Assembly: GCA_050008715.1 (NCBI GenBank) | Contig: JBEKMC010000005.1 | Coordinates: 6,381 to 70,380 of the forward strand | DNA: 64,000 bases | Source: JAKACA01 sp050008715 | GTDB taxonomy: Bacteria; Actinomycetota; Acidimicrobiia; Acidimicrobiales; Bog-793 | Direction of reading: 5' to 3' | The notes under the pieces: model-generated | The model's database searches: none | Seen by the model: the letters and a program-made list of their open reading frames with translations, nothing else | Told to the model about the DNA's origin: nothing | Shown here: positions 17,427 through 25,660 of the stretch, piece after piece | Numbering within the stretch: position 1 is the first letter of the stretch | Layout of the letters: each line of letters starts with the position of its first letter | Translations under genes and position numbers: made by a program

Positions 17427-19175
17427 ATGAACGGACTGACTCGGCCGGGACGCGACCTCTGGGCTCGGCCGTTCGGCGACGCCGTCGCGGACGCCGCACG
17501 CATCGTTCGATCGAGGGTGAACAAGGCGGTGCGAACGCTCGGAGGGGCCGAGGGCGTGCGCCGACACGTGCCCTGGTTGCTCGCCCCCGTCCTCGCTGCG
17601 TCACTGGCCGGTGTCGCGTTGACCAGCGGGAGCACAGCTACGGCGAGCGGGGCGGGTTTGCTCGACGGTGGCGCCCTCTCGGCGATGTCGGCCGGCGCTC
17701 GTGCGGGGCAAGCTCCTGCGGTCTTGCCGTATCGACCGCTGCCGGCAGGCCGCTCCGCCACCCTTGGGAAAGTCCCCTTCGCCGCCACTCCTCCACCGCA
17801 CCGCAAGCGGGGAGAGAAGATCCCGGCAGGCGCCACGGACGGTGTGCCCGCCGTTGCGATCGCTGCGTACGAGCACGCTCAGGCCGTTCTCTCCTTGACA
17901 GATCCGAGCTGCCACCTCGAATGGGAAGACGTCGCCGGCATCGGTCGGGTCGAGTCGGACAACGGGCAGACGTGGGGCGCTTCGGCACGGATCACGAGCA
18001 GCGGGACGCTCTTCCCGCCCATCTTCGGGATTCCCCTCAACGGGCTCAACGGCACGCCCGCGATGCGCGCGCCCGGCGGTGGCTGGGTACGCGCCGAGGG
18101 CCCGATGCAGTTCCTGCCGGCCACGTGGGCGGAGTACGCCCAGGACGGGAACGGCGACGGCCAGCGCAACCCCCAGAACTTCTACGACGCCGCCCTGACC
18201 ACGGGCGTGTTCCTGTGCGCCAACGGTGGCAACCTCAGCACACGCGCCGGCCTCGGCGCAGCCATCCTCGCCTACAACCACTCCTCTGCCTATCAATCCC
18301 TCGTCGAGTCCTGGATCTCGTTCTACTCGCACGTCGGAGTCCAAGCCCTCCGGGTCGCGGGCAGCGGGCTGCTGCCGACAGGATCACCGACGACGCACCG
18401 TGCGCAGCCCACACCGACAGCGGCCGCCGAGGTCGCCGAGGCAGCGTCGGCCTCGCAAGCCACGGGTTCCTATTCGTTCACTCTGCGCGTCCTGGCGGGC
18501 TCGTCGGAGGTCACGACGGGAAGCGGTGCGGTCGACACCCACAACGGAAGCGGCTGGCTCCAGTTCCGAATTCCTACCTCGGGCACGCTTCAACTTCGAC
18601 TCGTCGACGGGCAGACGTACCTCTCGCTCCCTACCGCCCTTGCCGCCGAAGTCGGTGCCACGAGTCCGTGGATCGTCGCGACGCCGGCGGTGCTCGCCCT
18701 GCTCCCTTCGTCGCTCGCCCGGGGCTTGGAGGTGGCGTCGGCGGACCTGAGCTGGCTCGCGGGCCAGCTGACGGGAGCCTTCGACCTGCGCGTGATCGGG
18801 CACGGCCGCAGCGACGGCGCAGCTTCGACGGAGTACGCCGGACGCACCAACCTGGCGGTGGCAGCCAGCCGTCTGACCGATTCCTCAGCTGATCTCGGAC
18901 GCGTGGCCACGTTGGTGAGATCGTGGCGCCTCGGAGTCGAGACCTGGGTGAGCCTGCACCGGATCCGGGCAGCGGTGATCTCGCTAGGCCCTGTCTTCTC
19001 CGGGCTCGGACCGATCAGCCTGCACGTCGCCTTCGGCGGCTACGGGCAACGCGTGAACGTGGTGGCCCCCTCGACGACCACGACGACGACCACGACCACG
19101 ACCACGACGACCACGACCTCGACCTCCACCACGACGACGACCACGATCCCGCCGTCGCCCTCCCTGGCGCCGTGA
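17427..19175 (+). CDS. Secreted lytic transglycosylase-like protein with an LprG-like C-terminal domain and poly-Thr tail
   Basis: Protein of 582 aa. A hydrophobic signal or anchor lies at about residues 50-72. Residues 130-320 resemble MltB-type (SLT_2) transglycosylases: GIGRVESDNGQTWG contains the catalytic-type Glu, followed by GPMQFLPATWAEYAQDGNGDG and the NPQNFYDAALTTGVFLC region, a form common in actinobacteria. A later domain (about 350-535) resembles LppX/LprG-type lipoprotein folds, as in LRLVDGQTYLSLP and PWIVATP. The protein ends in a Thr-rich linker. It should cut peptidoglycan outside the membrane. The assignment of the second domain is tentative. Confidence 0.78.
   Translation: MNGLTRPGRDLWARPFGDAVADAARIVRSRVNKAVRTLGGAEGVRRHVPWLLAPVLAASLAGVALTSGSTATASGAGLLDGGALSAMSAGARAGQAPAVLPYRPLPAGRSATLGKVPFAATPPPHRKRGEKIPAGATDGVPAVAIAAYEHAQAVLSLTDPSCHLEWEDVAGIGRVESDNGQTWGASARITSSGTLFPPIFGIPLNGLNGTPAMRAPGGGWVRAEGPMQFLPATWAEYAQDGNGDGQRNPQNFYDAALTTGVFLCANGGNLSTRAGLGAAILAYNHSSAYQSLVESWISFYSHVGVQALRVAGSGLLPTGSPTTHRAQPTPTAAAEVAEAASASQATGSYSFTLRVLAGSSEVTTGSGAVDTHNGSGWLQFRIPTSGTLQLRLVDGQTYLSLPTALAAEVGATSPWIVATPAVLALLPSSLARGLEVASADLSWLAGQLTGAFDLRVIGHGRSDGAASTEYAGRTNLAVAASRLTDSSADLGRVATLVRSWRLGVETWVSLHRIRAAVISLGPVFSGLGPISLHVAFGGYGQRVNVVAPSTTTTTTTTTTTTTTTSTSTTTTTTIPPSPSLAP
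19074..19145 (+). repeat. ACG/ACC trinucleotide repeat encoding a poly-Thr tract
   Basis: About 24 consecutive codons, nearly all ACG or ACC (Thr) with a few TCG/TCC (Ser), at the end of the transglycosylase gene. It is a flexible, possibly glycosylated linker. Low-complexity DNA of this type can gain or lose codons by slippage; the phase stays in frame because the unit is three bases. Confidence 0.85.
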
Positions 19176-19346
19176 GCGACGAGGTCCTCGAGAGCGTCCC
19201 GCTCGGGATGCGGTGGGCGACGGTCGACCCGTGTCTGTTCTGCGTCCACCACCTCGACCGGTATGGCACGCGATGTTCCGCCACCTCGATCATTGCGCCT
19301 ATTGCTATGGTATTACTAGCTACAGAACCCCGACGACGGGATCGGC

Positions 19347-20318
19347 ATGTCACTTCCAGACTTCTTTGTCATCGGGGCGCCAAAGGCGGGCACGACGGCG
19401 CTGCACGTGGCCTTGTCCGAGCATCCTTCCGTCTTCATGTCGCCGGTGAAAGAGCCGAAATTCTTCCTCTGCGACGGCCCACCTCCGCGCAACGGTGGGC
19501 CAGGGGACGCGCACAGCTATCGAGAGTGGATCTGGCGGCAGGCTGACTACGAGGCCCTCTTCGATGCGGCGCCGGCAGGCACGATCCGCGGCGAGAGCAC
19601 ACCGTTCTACCTCTCAGATCTCTCGTCCCACGACCAGATTCACCGGCTCGTGCCGAACGCTCGCCTGATCGCGCTCCTGCGCGACCCCGTCGATCGGGCT
19701 TACTCGAACTGGGCTCATCTGTGGGCCGACGGCCTGGAACCGATCAGCGACTTCGTGCAGGCATGCGCGGCCGAACCCGAGCGCCTGGCAGCCGGATGGG
19801 CGCCCTTCTGGCGTTATCGCTCGACAGGTCTCTACGGACAGCAGATCACGCACTTGCTCAGTGTGTTCCCGCGGGAACAAGTGCTCCTGCTGCGTTACAA
19901 GTACCTCGTCGACGAGCCGAGGGCTGCGTTGGACGACGTCTGTGGTTTCCTCGGGATCGAGCAGGGTGTTCTCGTCGACATACCGCCCCACAACGTCGGA
20001 ACCTACGTTCCGCCCACCGTGTACGACCGCTCCTTGAGAAGAATCTTCCGCGTGGGCGCGGCCCTCGGATCCAACTTCCCGCCAGAGGTCTGGCGTCGGG
20101 CCAGCCTGCCACTGCTGTGGCTCATCCAGCGGCGTCCCGAACACAGGCCGGAACTGTCAGAGGAAGCCCGGGCGGCGCTGACCGAGTACTTCGCCGACGA
20201 CGTCGCCGTGGTCGAGCAGCTGACGGGCTGGGATCTCGGCGAATGGCTCAGTCACCGCCAGGGCAGCACGTACTCGGTTCGTAAGTCATGGGCTCCGTCA
20301 CGGCGGGTGGCTTCGTAG
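19347..20318 (+). CDS. Sulfotransferase family protein
   Basis: PAPS-dependent sulfotransferase domain protein, 323 aa. The 5'-phosphosulfate loop is GAPKAGTT at residues 10-17. The 3'-phosphate site is in LIALLRDPVDRAYSNW (Arg and Ser). The middle motif KEPKFF is typical of the heparan N-deacetylase/sulfotransferase-like branch found in bacterial polysaccharide or lipid sulfation. It has no signal peptide, so it acts in the cytosol. Its last 67 nt overlap, tail to tail, the end of the opposite-strand propeller gene. The acceptor substrate is unknown. Confidence 0.87.
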   Translation: MSLPDFFVIGAPKAGTTALHVALSEHPSVFMSPVKEPKFFLCDGPPPRNGGPGDAHSYREWIWRQADYEALFDAAPAGTIRGESTPFYLSDLSSHDQIHRLVPNARLIALLRDPVDRAYSNWAHLWADGLEPISDFVQACAAEPERLAAGWAPFWRYRSTGLYGQQITHLLSVFPREQVLLLRYKYLVDEPRAALDDVCGFLGIEQGVLVDIPPHNVGTYVPPTVYDRSLRRIFRVGAALGSNFPPEVWRRASLPLLWLIQRRPEHRPELSEEARAALTEYFADDVAVVEQLTGWDLGEWLSHRQGSTYSVRKSWAPSRRVAS

Positions 20319-21175
20319 TAGAGACGCCTTCCCCCAGCGGGAAGATCGACGAACGACAGGTACCGGAGCGAGCCGCTCCCATGCGGCGAGACGCCGACAG
20401 GGCCGCCCGGCACTGCCGTGAGACGGCCTGGCGAGCTCCCGATTGCGATACCAGTCAGCTCCTCGGCATTGTCGCTGGCGGTAGCCCGTCCGTCGTAGTA
20501 GGCGACCGTCCGCTCGTCGTCGATCTCGACGGCGGTCACACGAGCGCCGCGCTCGTCCCACTCGCCCAGCGTGCCCGCGAGGGCGACGCCGTGAACGTCC
20601 CAATCGAGACCGTCCCTGCTCGTGGCATACGCAGTGGCCATCCGATCGGCATCGGAGTCGCGCTCGAGGGGATGACGGCACAGCCACATCTGCCAGCCTG
20701 ACTCCGACGCGAGGACGACGGGATCCTTCACGCCAAAGTCCCGGTCTCCCGGCAGCACGGTCCTGGCGCCGCGCGCATCGAAACCCGCCGGCTCCTCCGC
20801 GTCGATGGCCACCACCTTCCAGTGCTTGGTGCCGGGAGTAGCACAGCTCACGTAGATCCTCCAGCCGCCGTCCGGAATCCGCACGAGTGCCGGTCGCTCC
20901 AACGACTCGGCCGCGAACGAGGAGCACTCGAGCGTGACCACCGTCGTGAAGTCGACTCCGTCGTCGGAACGGGCCACGACGTTGGCGTAGCCGCGACCTT
21001 CTCCGACCGGCCGCCGTAAGCGGTAGGCAAGATAAATGGCGCCGTCGTCTCCGAGGGCGGCACTCGGACCGCCGGCCCAGAACCCGGGCCCAGGCCCGGG
21101 CGACTCGACGACGACGGCGGATTCCGCGTACGCCGGCAACCGGAGTTCGCTACCGTCGAGCGAGCGCAACATCAC
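20252..21175 (-). CDS. Five-bladed beta-propeller protein, GH43/GH32/GH130-like
   Basis: Cytosolic protein of 307 aa with repeated blades of glycosidase-propeller type: GPSAALGDDGAIYLAYR, VVARSDDGVDF, DFGVKDPVVLASESGWQMWL and AYYDGRATASDNAEE. The Asp in GVKDP and the pattern of carboxylates recall the clan F/J glycosidases and the GH130 phosphorylases. There is no signal peptide. Its 3' end overlaps the sulfotransferase gene by 67 nt. A role in turnover of a sugar conjugate is plausible because of this neighbour. Catalytic activity has not been shown by any diagnostic motif. Confidence 0.7.
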   Translation of the reverse strand: MMLRSLDGSELRLPAYAESAVVVESPGPGPGFWAGGPSAALGDDGAIYLAYRLRRPVGEGRGYANVVARSDDGVDFTTVVTLECSSFAAESLERPALVRIPDGGWRIYVSCATPGTKHWKVVAIDAEEPAGFDARGARTVLPGDRDFGVKDPVVLASESGWQMWLCRHPLERDSDADRMATAYATSRDGLDWDVHGVALAGTLGEWDERGARVTAVEIDDERTVAYYDGRATASDNAEELTGIAIGSSPGRLTAVPGGPVGVSPHGSGSLRYLSFVDLPAGGRRLYYEATRRDGAHDLRTEYVLPWR

Positions 21176-21326
21176 GCCACATTATCGGCTACATGCGTCG
21201 ATTAACTGCTGATTGAGGTGAGGGCGAGGCCCGAGCCAGGCTGGCGGGATTTGCCCTACTCCGGACTCAACTAATGTTCAGCCCATCGCTGGCGCGGGGG
21301 CGCCTCCCGAGGGGAATAGGAGCGCC

Positions 21327-23633
21327 GTGATGACGAATAGCAAGCTCGGAGTCTGCGTGGCCGCATGCGCACTCATAGCGACGATGCTGCTTGCGGTTGC
21401 GGCGCCGGCGGCGCTGGCCGGTGGCGGCTGGGTGACGCAAGTGGACTACCCGCCCGCCTTCACGACGATCTGGGCGATCTCCTGCCCGAGCGCGACACAC
21501 TGCGTGCTCGTCGGCGACGAAGCCGACCTAGTGGCTGCGGTCGCGATCGGGAGTGGAAGCTCGTGGACACGGGGCACCCTTCCGGCAGGCGTGAGCCAGT
21601 TGTTCGCGGTGTCGTGCCCCTCGGTGAAGGTGTGCGTCGCCGGTGGCAACACCTTCAGTCGTGAGACCGGCAGCAGCCCCGTCATCATCTACAGCGCCAA
21701 CGGGGGCGCCACCTGGGCCATCGCCGCCGTCCCCGCCGGCCTCGGCGGGCAGTCGACGGTGTCGTGCTCGTCAGCCTCCGATTGCCTAGCCGGCGGCGGC
21801 GGCACGACCCTGTATGTGACTTCGGACGGCGGCAAGAAGTGGAGCGCGCAGGCCGGGCCGGCCGGCGCGACCCAGGTGTTCCAGCTGTCATGTCCGGCCG
21901 GCAGCTCCACCTGCGTGGGAGTAGGCGCCAACGGGACCGAGCAGCCGCAGATCCTCGTGTACTCGAACAAGAAGTGGAAAGCCACGCTCTATCCCGCGGC
22001 CGAGGCCGCCCTGAAGAGCGTGGACTGCACGTCGTCGAGTGATTGCGTCATCGTTGGCGGCTCGTCGCCGGCGCTCATCCTCACGACGACGAACGGTGGC
22101 ACGACGTGGAAGCCGGACAAGGTCCCGAGCGGGATCTCGCAGCTGTCCGGGGTGTCGTGCGTGTCGGCGAGCGCCTGCGTGGGCGTGGGTCAAGGCATCG
22201 GGGTGGCCGGCGCCGTGACCGGCAGCATTTCGACCGGCACGTTCGTTGCTGCGGTGCCGCCGGCGGGATATGGGGATCTGACCGGGGTTTCGTGTGTGAG
22301 CGGATCGGCTGCCTGCACCTCCCTCGGCGTCGTCGGCACGTCGGTGGCACCCGCCGTGGCAACCTCGACGGACTCCGGCGCGAAGTGGACCGCTGAGTCC
22401 CTACCGCCGGCACCCTTCCCGTTGTCGTCGGTCTCCTGTGGAGCAGCCGCTCACTGCGTCGCCGTCGGCACCGGCCCGACCGGCGGAGTCGTCGAGTCGA
22501 CAAGCAACGGTGGTGCCCTCTGGACGACACACGTGATCACGGCCATCACCTCTCTCTCGTCGGTCACGTGCTCGTCGGCCACCGACTGTGAGGCCGTCGG
22601 TACCGGCAAGTTCGGCGGCCAGTTCCTCGTCACGACGAACGGCGGCTCCACCTGGACGATGAGCATCTTGACGGGTCCGACGACCATGGATCAGCCGCTC
22701 GTCATCTCCTGCCCGACGACGTCCCATTGCGTCGTTCTCGGAGCCATCACCCCGGCTGTGCCGCCGGATCTGACGACGTTCTCCACGATCGACGGCGGCA
22801 AGAACTGGACCGGCACGGGCACATCCCTCGTCGACGACGCCTTGAACGGCCTCTCCTGCTCGTCGGTGTCCGACTGTGTCATGGTCGGCAACGGCGGCAC
22901 CGAGGGCGGCGCCTACATCCTGCGGACCACGACGTTCGGTACCAACTGGACGAGCGAGCCGGTGCCCACGAGCCCGACGCTCTTCATGAGCCTGGCGAGC
23001 GTGTCGTGTGCCTCGACGAGCGATTGCGTGGTCGTCGGCGCTGCCCAGCAGAATGACGTCCTGACGACGTCCAACGGCGGTACGAGCTGGAAAGAGAAGC
23101 CGTACTCCCCGTCGGTCAACGACAGTCTGTACGACGTCTCGTGCCGCTCGACAGCGGACTGCGTGATGGTCGGCATCGACAACCTCGGTCTCGAACCGGG
23201 TGCTATCGAGACGAGCACGAACGGTGGCGCCAGCTGGGTGACTGCGGCTGCCCCGAGCACGAGCTTCAAGCTCCTCAGCGTCGCCTGCTGGTCGGCGACC
23301 GCATGCGTGGCGGTCGGGGAAGACTCGACGCAGCACGGTTCGATCATCATCTCGTCCGTCGCTCCCGTGCCGCCGCTGAAGATCACGACGGCCTCTCTGG
23401 CATCGGGCACGGTCGGCAAGGCGTACAAGGCGACGATGAAGGCGTCCGGTGGGACGGCGCCCTATACGTGGAAGGTCAGCGTCGGCAAGCCGCCCTCCGG
23501 TCTAGCGCTCTCAGCTGCCGGCGTCTGGAGCGGCAAGCCCAAGAAGGCCGGCAAGTACTCGTTCACTCTGCAAGTGACCGACAAGACCGGCAAGAAGCTG
23601 GCAAAGGCGTTCACGATCGTCATCGCCAAGTAG
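21327..23633 (+). CDS. Secreted 14-repeat Cys-pair beta-propeller protein with a C-terminal Ig-like domain
   Basis: Protein of 768 aa with signal peptide (MLLAVAAPAALAGGGW). The body has fourteen repeats of about 45 residues, each with the core V-S-C-x(4,6)-C-V-x-V-G, such as VSCSSASDCLAGG and VSCASTSDCVVVG, alternating with TSNGG-x-W strands of YCF48/BNR type. Each repeat probably makes its own disulfide. The last 85 residues are a putative Ig (He_PIG-like) domain: ASGTVGKAYKATMKASGG, then PPSGLALSAAGVWSGKPKKAG. It starts with tandem GTG-ATG codons after GGAG. It is a likely surface or extracellular binding protein; the ligand is unknown. Confidence 0.82.
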   Translation: MMTNSKLGVCVAACALIATMLLAVAAPAALAGGGWVTQVDYPPAFTTIWAISCPSATHCVLVGDEADLVAAVAIGSGSSWTRGTLPAGVSQLFAVSCPSVKVCVAGGNTFSRETGSSPVIIYSANGGATWAIAAVPAGLGGQSTVSCSSASDCLAGGGGTTLYVTSDGGKKWSAQAGPAGATQVFQLSCPAGSSTCVGVGANGTEQPQILVYSNKKWKATLYPAAEAALKSVDCTSSSDCVIVGGSSPALILTTTNGGTTWKPDKVPSGISQLSGVSCVSASACVGVGQGIGVAGAVTGSISTGTFVAAVPPAGYGDLTGVSCVSGSAACTSLGVVGTSVAPAVATSTDSGAKWTAESLPPAPFPLSSVSCGAAAHCVAVGTGPTGGVVESTSNGGALWTTHVITAITSLSSVTCSSATDCEAVGTGKFGGQFLVTTNGGSTWTMSILTGPTTMDQPLVISCPTTSHCVVLGAITPAVPPDLTTFSTIDGGKNWTGTGTSLVDDALNGLSCSSVSDCVMVGNGGTEGGAYILRTTTFGTNWTSEPVPTSPTLFMSLASVSCASTSDCVVVGAAQQNDVLTTSNGGTSWKEKPYSPSVNDSLYDVSCRSTADCVMVGIDNLGLEPGAIETSTNGGASWVTAAAPSTSFKLLSVACWSATACVAVGEDSTQHGSIIISSVAPVPPLKITTASLASGTVGKAYKATMKASGGTAPYTWKVSVGKPPSGLALSAAGVWSGKPKKAGKYSFTLQVTDKTGKKLAKAFTIVIAK

Positions 23634-23674
23634 CTCCAGGCCGTGGGGCGTCTCGCTGCTCAAGTTGGCCGGTG

Positions 23675-25219
23675 CTACGACTTCACGACGAGCGTTCCGT
23701 GAGCGGCGTAGTAGTCGGGCGCCGACACTGTGATTCCGCGCTTGCCGGGGGCGAAGCCGGCGGGGAACTTCAGCGTCACGGTGCCCAAGGCGCCGGTCTT
23801 CCCCTTCACCCCGCCGACTGAGACGATCGCGCCGGGGACGGGGTCTCCGGCGTCGGTCACCGTGAACGTCACGAGATTGGCCTTCGTGTTGGTGATACCG
23901 AGCGTCGAGGCGTGAAACGAGAGCTCTGCCATTGTTCGCATGGCGTACTCGGCAAACCTCCCCAGGGTGTTCGTGCACATCATGGCCACGTCCACCCGAG
24001 CGAAGGACCCGCTCGTGAGCGCAAGCCACCCGGGGCTTTCACAGGGCTCCTTGTAGGCCACCACGGGGCCGAAGCGCGTGTCCGCCTTGTTCGTTCGTGT
24101 CGTGTACATCTCATACGGGTATACCGAGCTCGCCCAAGCAACCCACAATCGGCCGTCGGGGCCCGCCGAGATAGCGTAATTCTCTGCGTGAGCGGAGTCC
24201 GGAACTTTGAAGGCTTTGGCGGCGCCCACCCGCCACATCCGTAGCGAGCAGACCGGCGTGTTCGTGCAGTAGAGGATCCACACACCGCCGTGGGTGTTCG
24301 TGTTCGTCACCGGCAGCTGTGAGAACACACCGATGTTGGGGGTGACTGAGGTCTCGCCCGTGCCCGGCACCTTCTGCGTAGGACTGTTCGCCGTCACGTC
24401 CTTCACGTACAAACCGGCGGCGCTCTCGTCCGGGGAGGCCGTGAGACCCCAGACGACGTAGACGTGACCGTTCCCGGACAAGTCGCTCACCTCAGAGGTC
24501 TTGGCGACGTTCGAGTATTGCGTGGCGGCAGGGACGCGGCCGTCGAGCCCGGCAGCGGGGAACGACGACGACGGCCCGATTCGGTATTGGACACCGTGAT
24601 CGATCGGCTTCGTGTTCCAGCCTCCGCCGGGCCAAGCGGCTGAGATCACACCGCCGGGGGTATCCGTGGCGGCCACGGCGGGAATATTGCAGTTGGCGGA
24701 CAGCGACCACGGCTGCAGCTTCCATCCGCTGGAGGTGAGCAGGTCGCCGATGATGCAGCCGTCATTGTACGGCTTGAGGGTGCCGCCGCCCTCGAAGACG
24801 ATGAGTGGCTCCGAACCGTCGGAGATGACCGGCGGTTCAGACAGCAGCGACCCCCAATCCGAGGCGCTGAGGGCTTCTGACGGCGTTCCGACGATCCCTT
24901 TCGCCGAGAACCCGACCGTCTCGTAGGTGAAATTGTTCTTGATGCGCCGCTGCCAGACGATGAGGGCGTTGTCCGTCGAGCTGACCCACATGGATGGCGT
25001 CGACTGCCCGGTGACAAGGTTCGCGCCCTCCGCGAGGAGCGTCCATCTTCCGGGAGCAGCGGCCAGTAGCTGGCGGTGAGCTGCACCGGCAGCCAGCCCA
25101 TGTCCGGAAGCGCCGGCCGGGCCGGCGGTACCCGCGAGGCCCCCCACCGTCGCCGCCGTCGCCAGGGCGCACGCAAGAACAACGCTTCGGGCGCCTCTCC
25201 GCAGACTCTGCTTCTTCAT
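23675..25219 (-). CDS. Secreted beta-rich protein of unknown function
   Basis: Protein of 514 aa from an ATG preceded by AAAGGA. The N-terminus MKKQSLRRGARS plus a long Ala/Gly-rich hydrophobic stretch is a signal peptide ending near GPAGASG. The mature part has segments of propeller type (SDLSGNGHVYVVWGL, ISAGPDGRLWVAWAS), Cys residues in separate pairs, and a C-terminal beta-sandwich (VTFTVTDAGDPVPGAIVSVGG) like a carboxypeptidase-regulatory or Ig-type fold. It is convergent with the 14-repeat protein gene, 41 nt away. No enzyme signature was seen. Confidence 0.75.
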   Translation of the reverse strand: MKKQSLRRGARSVVLACALATAATVGGLAGTAGPAGASGHGLAAGAAHRQLLAAAPGRWTLLAEGANLVTGQSTPSMWVSSTDNALIVWQRRIKNNFTYETVGFSAKGIVGTPSEALSASDWGSLLSEPPVISDGSEPLIVFEGGGTLKPYNDGCIIGDLLTSSGWKLQPWSLSANCNIPAVAATDTPGGVISAAWPGGGWNTKPIDHGVQYRIGPSSSFPAAGLDGRVPAATQYSNVAKTSEVSDLSGNGHVYVVWGLTASPDESAAGLYVKDVTANSPTQKVPGTGETSVTPNIGVFSQLPVTNTNTHGGVWILYCTNTPVCSLRMWRVGAAKAFKVPDSAHAENYAISAGPDGRLWVAWASSVYPYEMYTTRTNKADTRFGPVVAYKEPCESPGWLALTSGSFARVDVAMMCTNTLGRFAEYAMRTMAELSFHASTLGITNTKANLVTFTVTDAGDPVPGAIVSVGGVKGKTGALGTVTLKFPAGFAPGKRGITVSAPDYYAAHGTLVVKS

Positions 25220-25268
25220 GTCAGGTCCTTTCTCCACTGTCTCTGTGTTCGTCCGCTTGAGGCACCGC

Positions 25269-25580
25269 TCACGAAATCGGCCAGGGCGAATGGTCCGCTT
25301 CGAGGATCCGCTCGAACGGGATGGCAGCTCGTTCCGCCGCTCGGCGCACGGCCGCCTGCGAGCCGGCAAATCGGCACAGGACCACCTCGTCCTCTCGCAT
25401 GAGCAGCGAGCCGAGGTAGCAGACGTCCTCGCCGGCTGCAGACAACTGGGCGGCGACCAGCACGACGCGCTCGTCGAGGACTCCGAGGTCGCGATCGCGC
25501 ACTCCGGGCCAGAAACACTCCGCCACGTACTCGCTCGTCTTCGGATCGGCCACACGGGGACGGTACGGGCGCGAGCCCAT
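25269..25580 (-). CDS. DUF4242-like small protein
   Basis: Protein of 103 aa. The pattern SEYVAECFWPGV..., followed by DVCYLGSLLMREDEVVLCRFAGS and AAERAAIPFERILEADH, fits the DUF4242/SCO4226-type ferredoxin-like family, some members of which bind nickel. It lies 49 nt upstream of the secreted-protein gene on the same strand, so a shared transcript is possible. Its function is unknown. Confidence 0.65.
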   Translation of the reverse strand: MGSRPYRPRVADPKTSEYVAECFWPGVRDRDLGVLDERVVLVAAQLSAAGEDVCYLGSLLMREDEVVLCRFAGSQAAVRRAAERAAIPFERILEADHSPWPIS

Positions 25581-25660
25581 CGATTCATAGAGGGAAACCC
25601 CCCTCCAATGACACGAGGATCCTCCCGGACGCGATCGCCGGCGGGCACAAATGGCACGAT

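Noticed and set aside
19074..19145. Tandem repeat considered as a CRISPR or satellite array
   Set aside because: It is an in-frame Thr-codon run within a gene, with no spacers.
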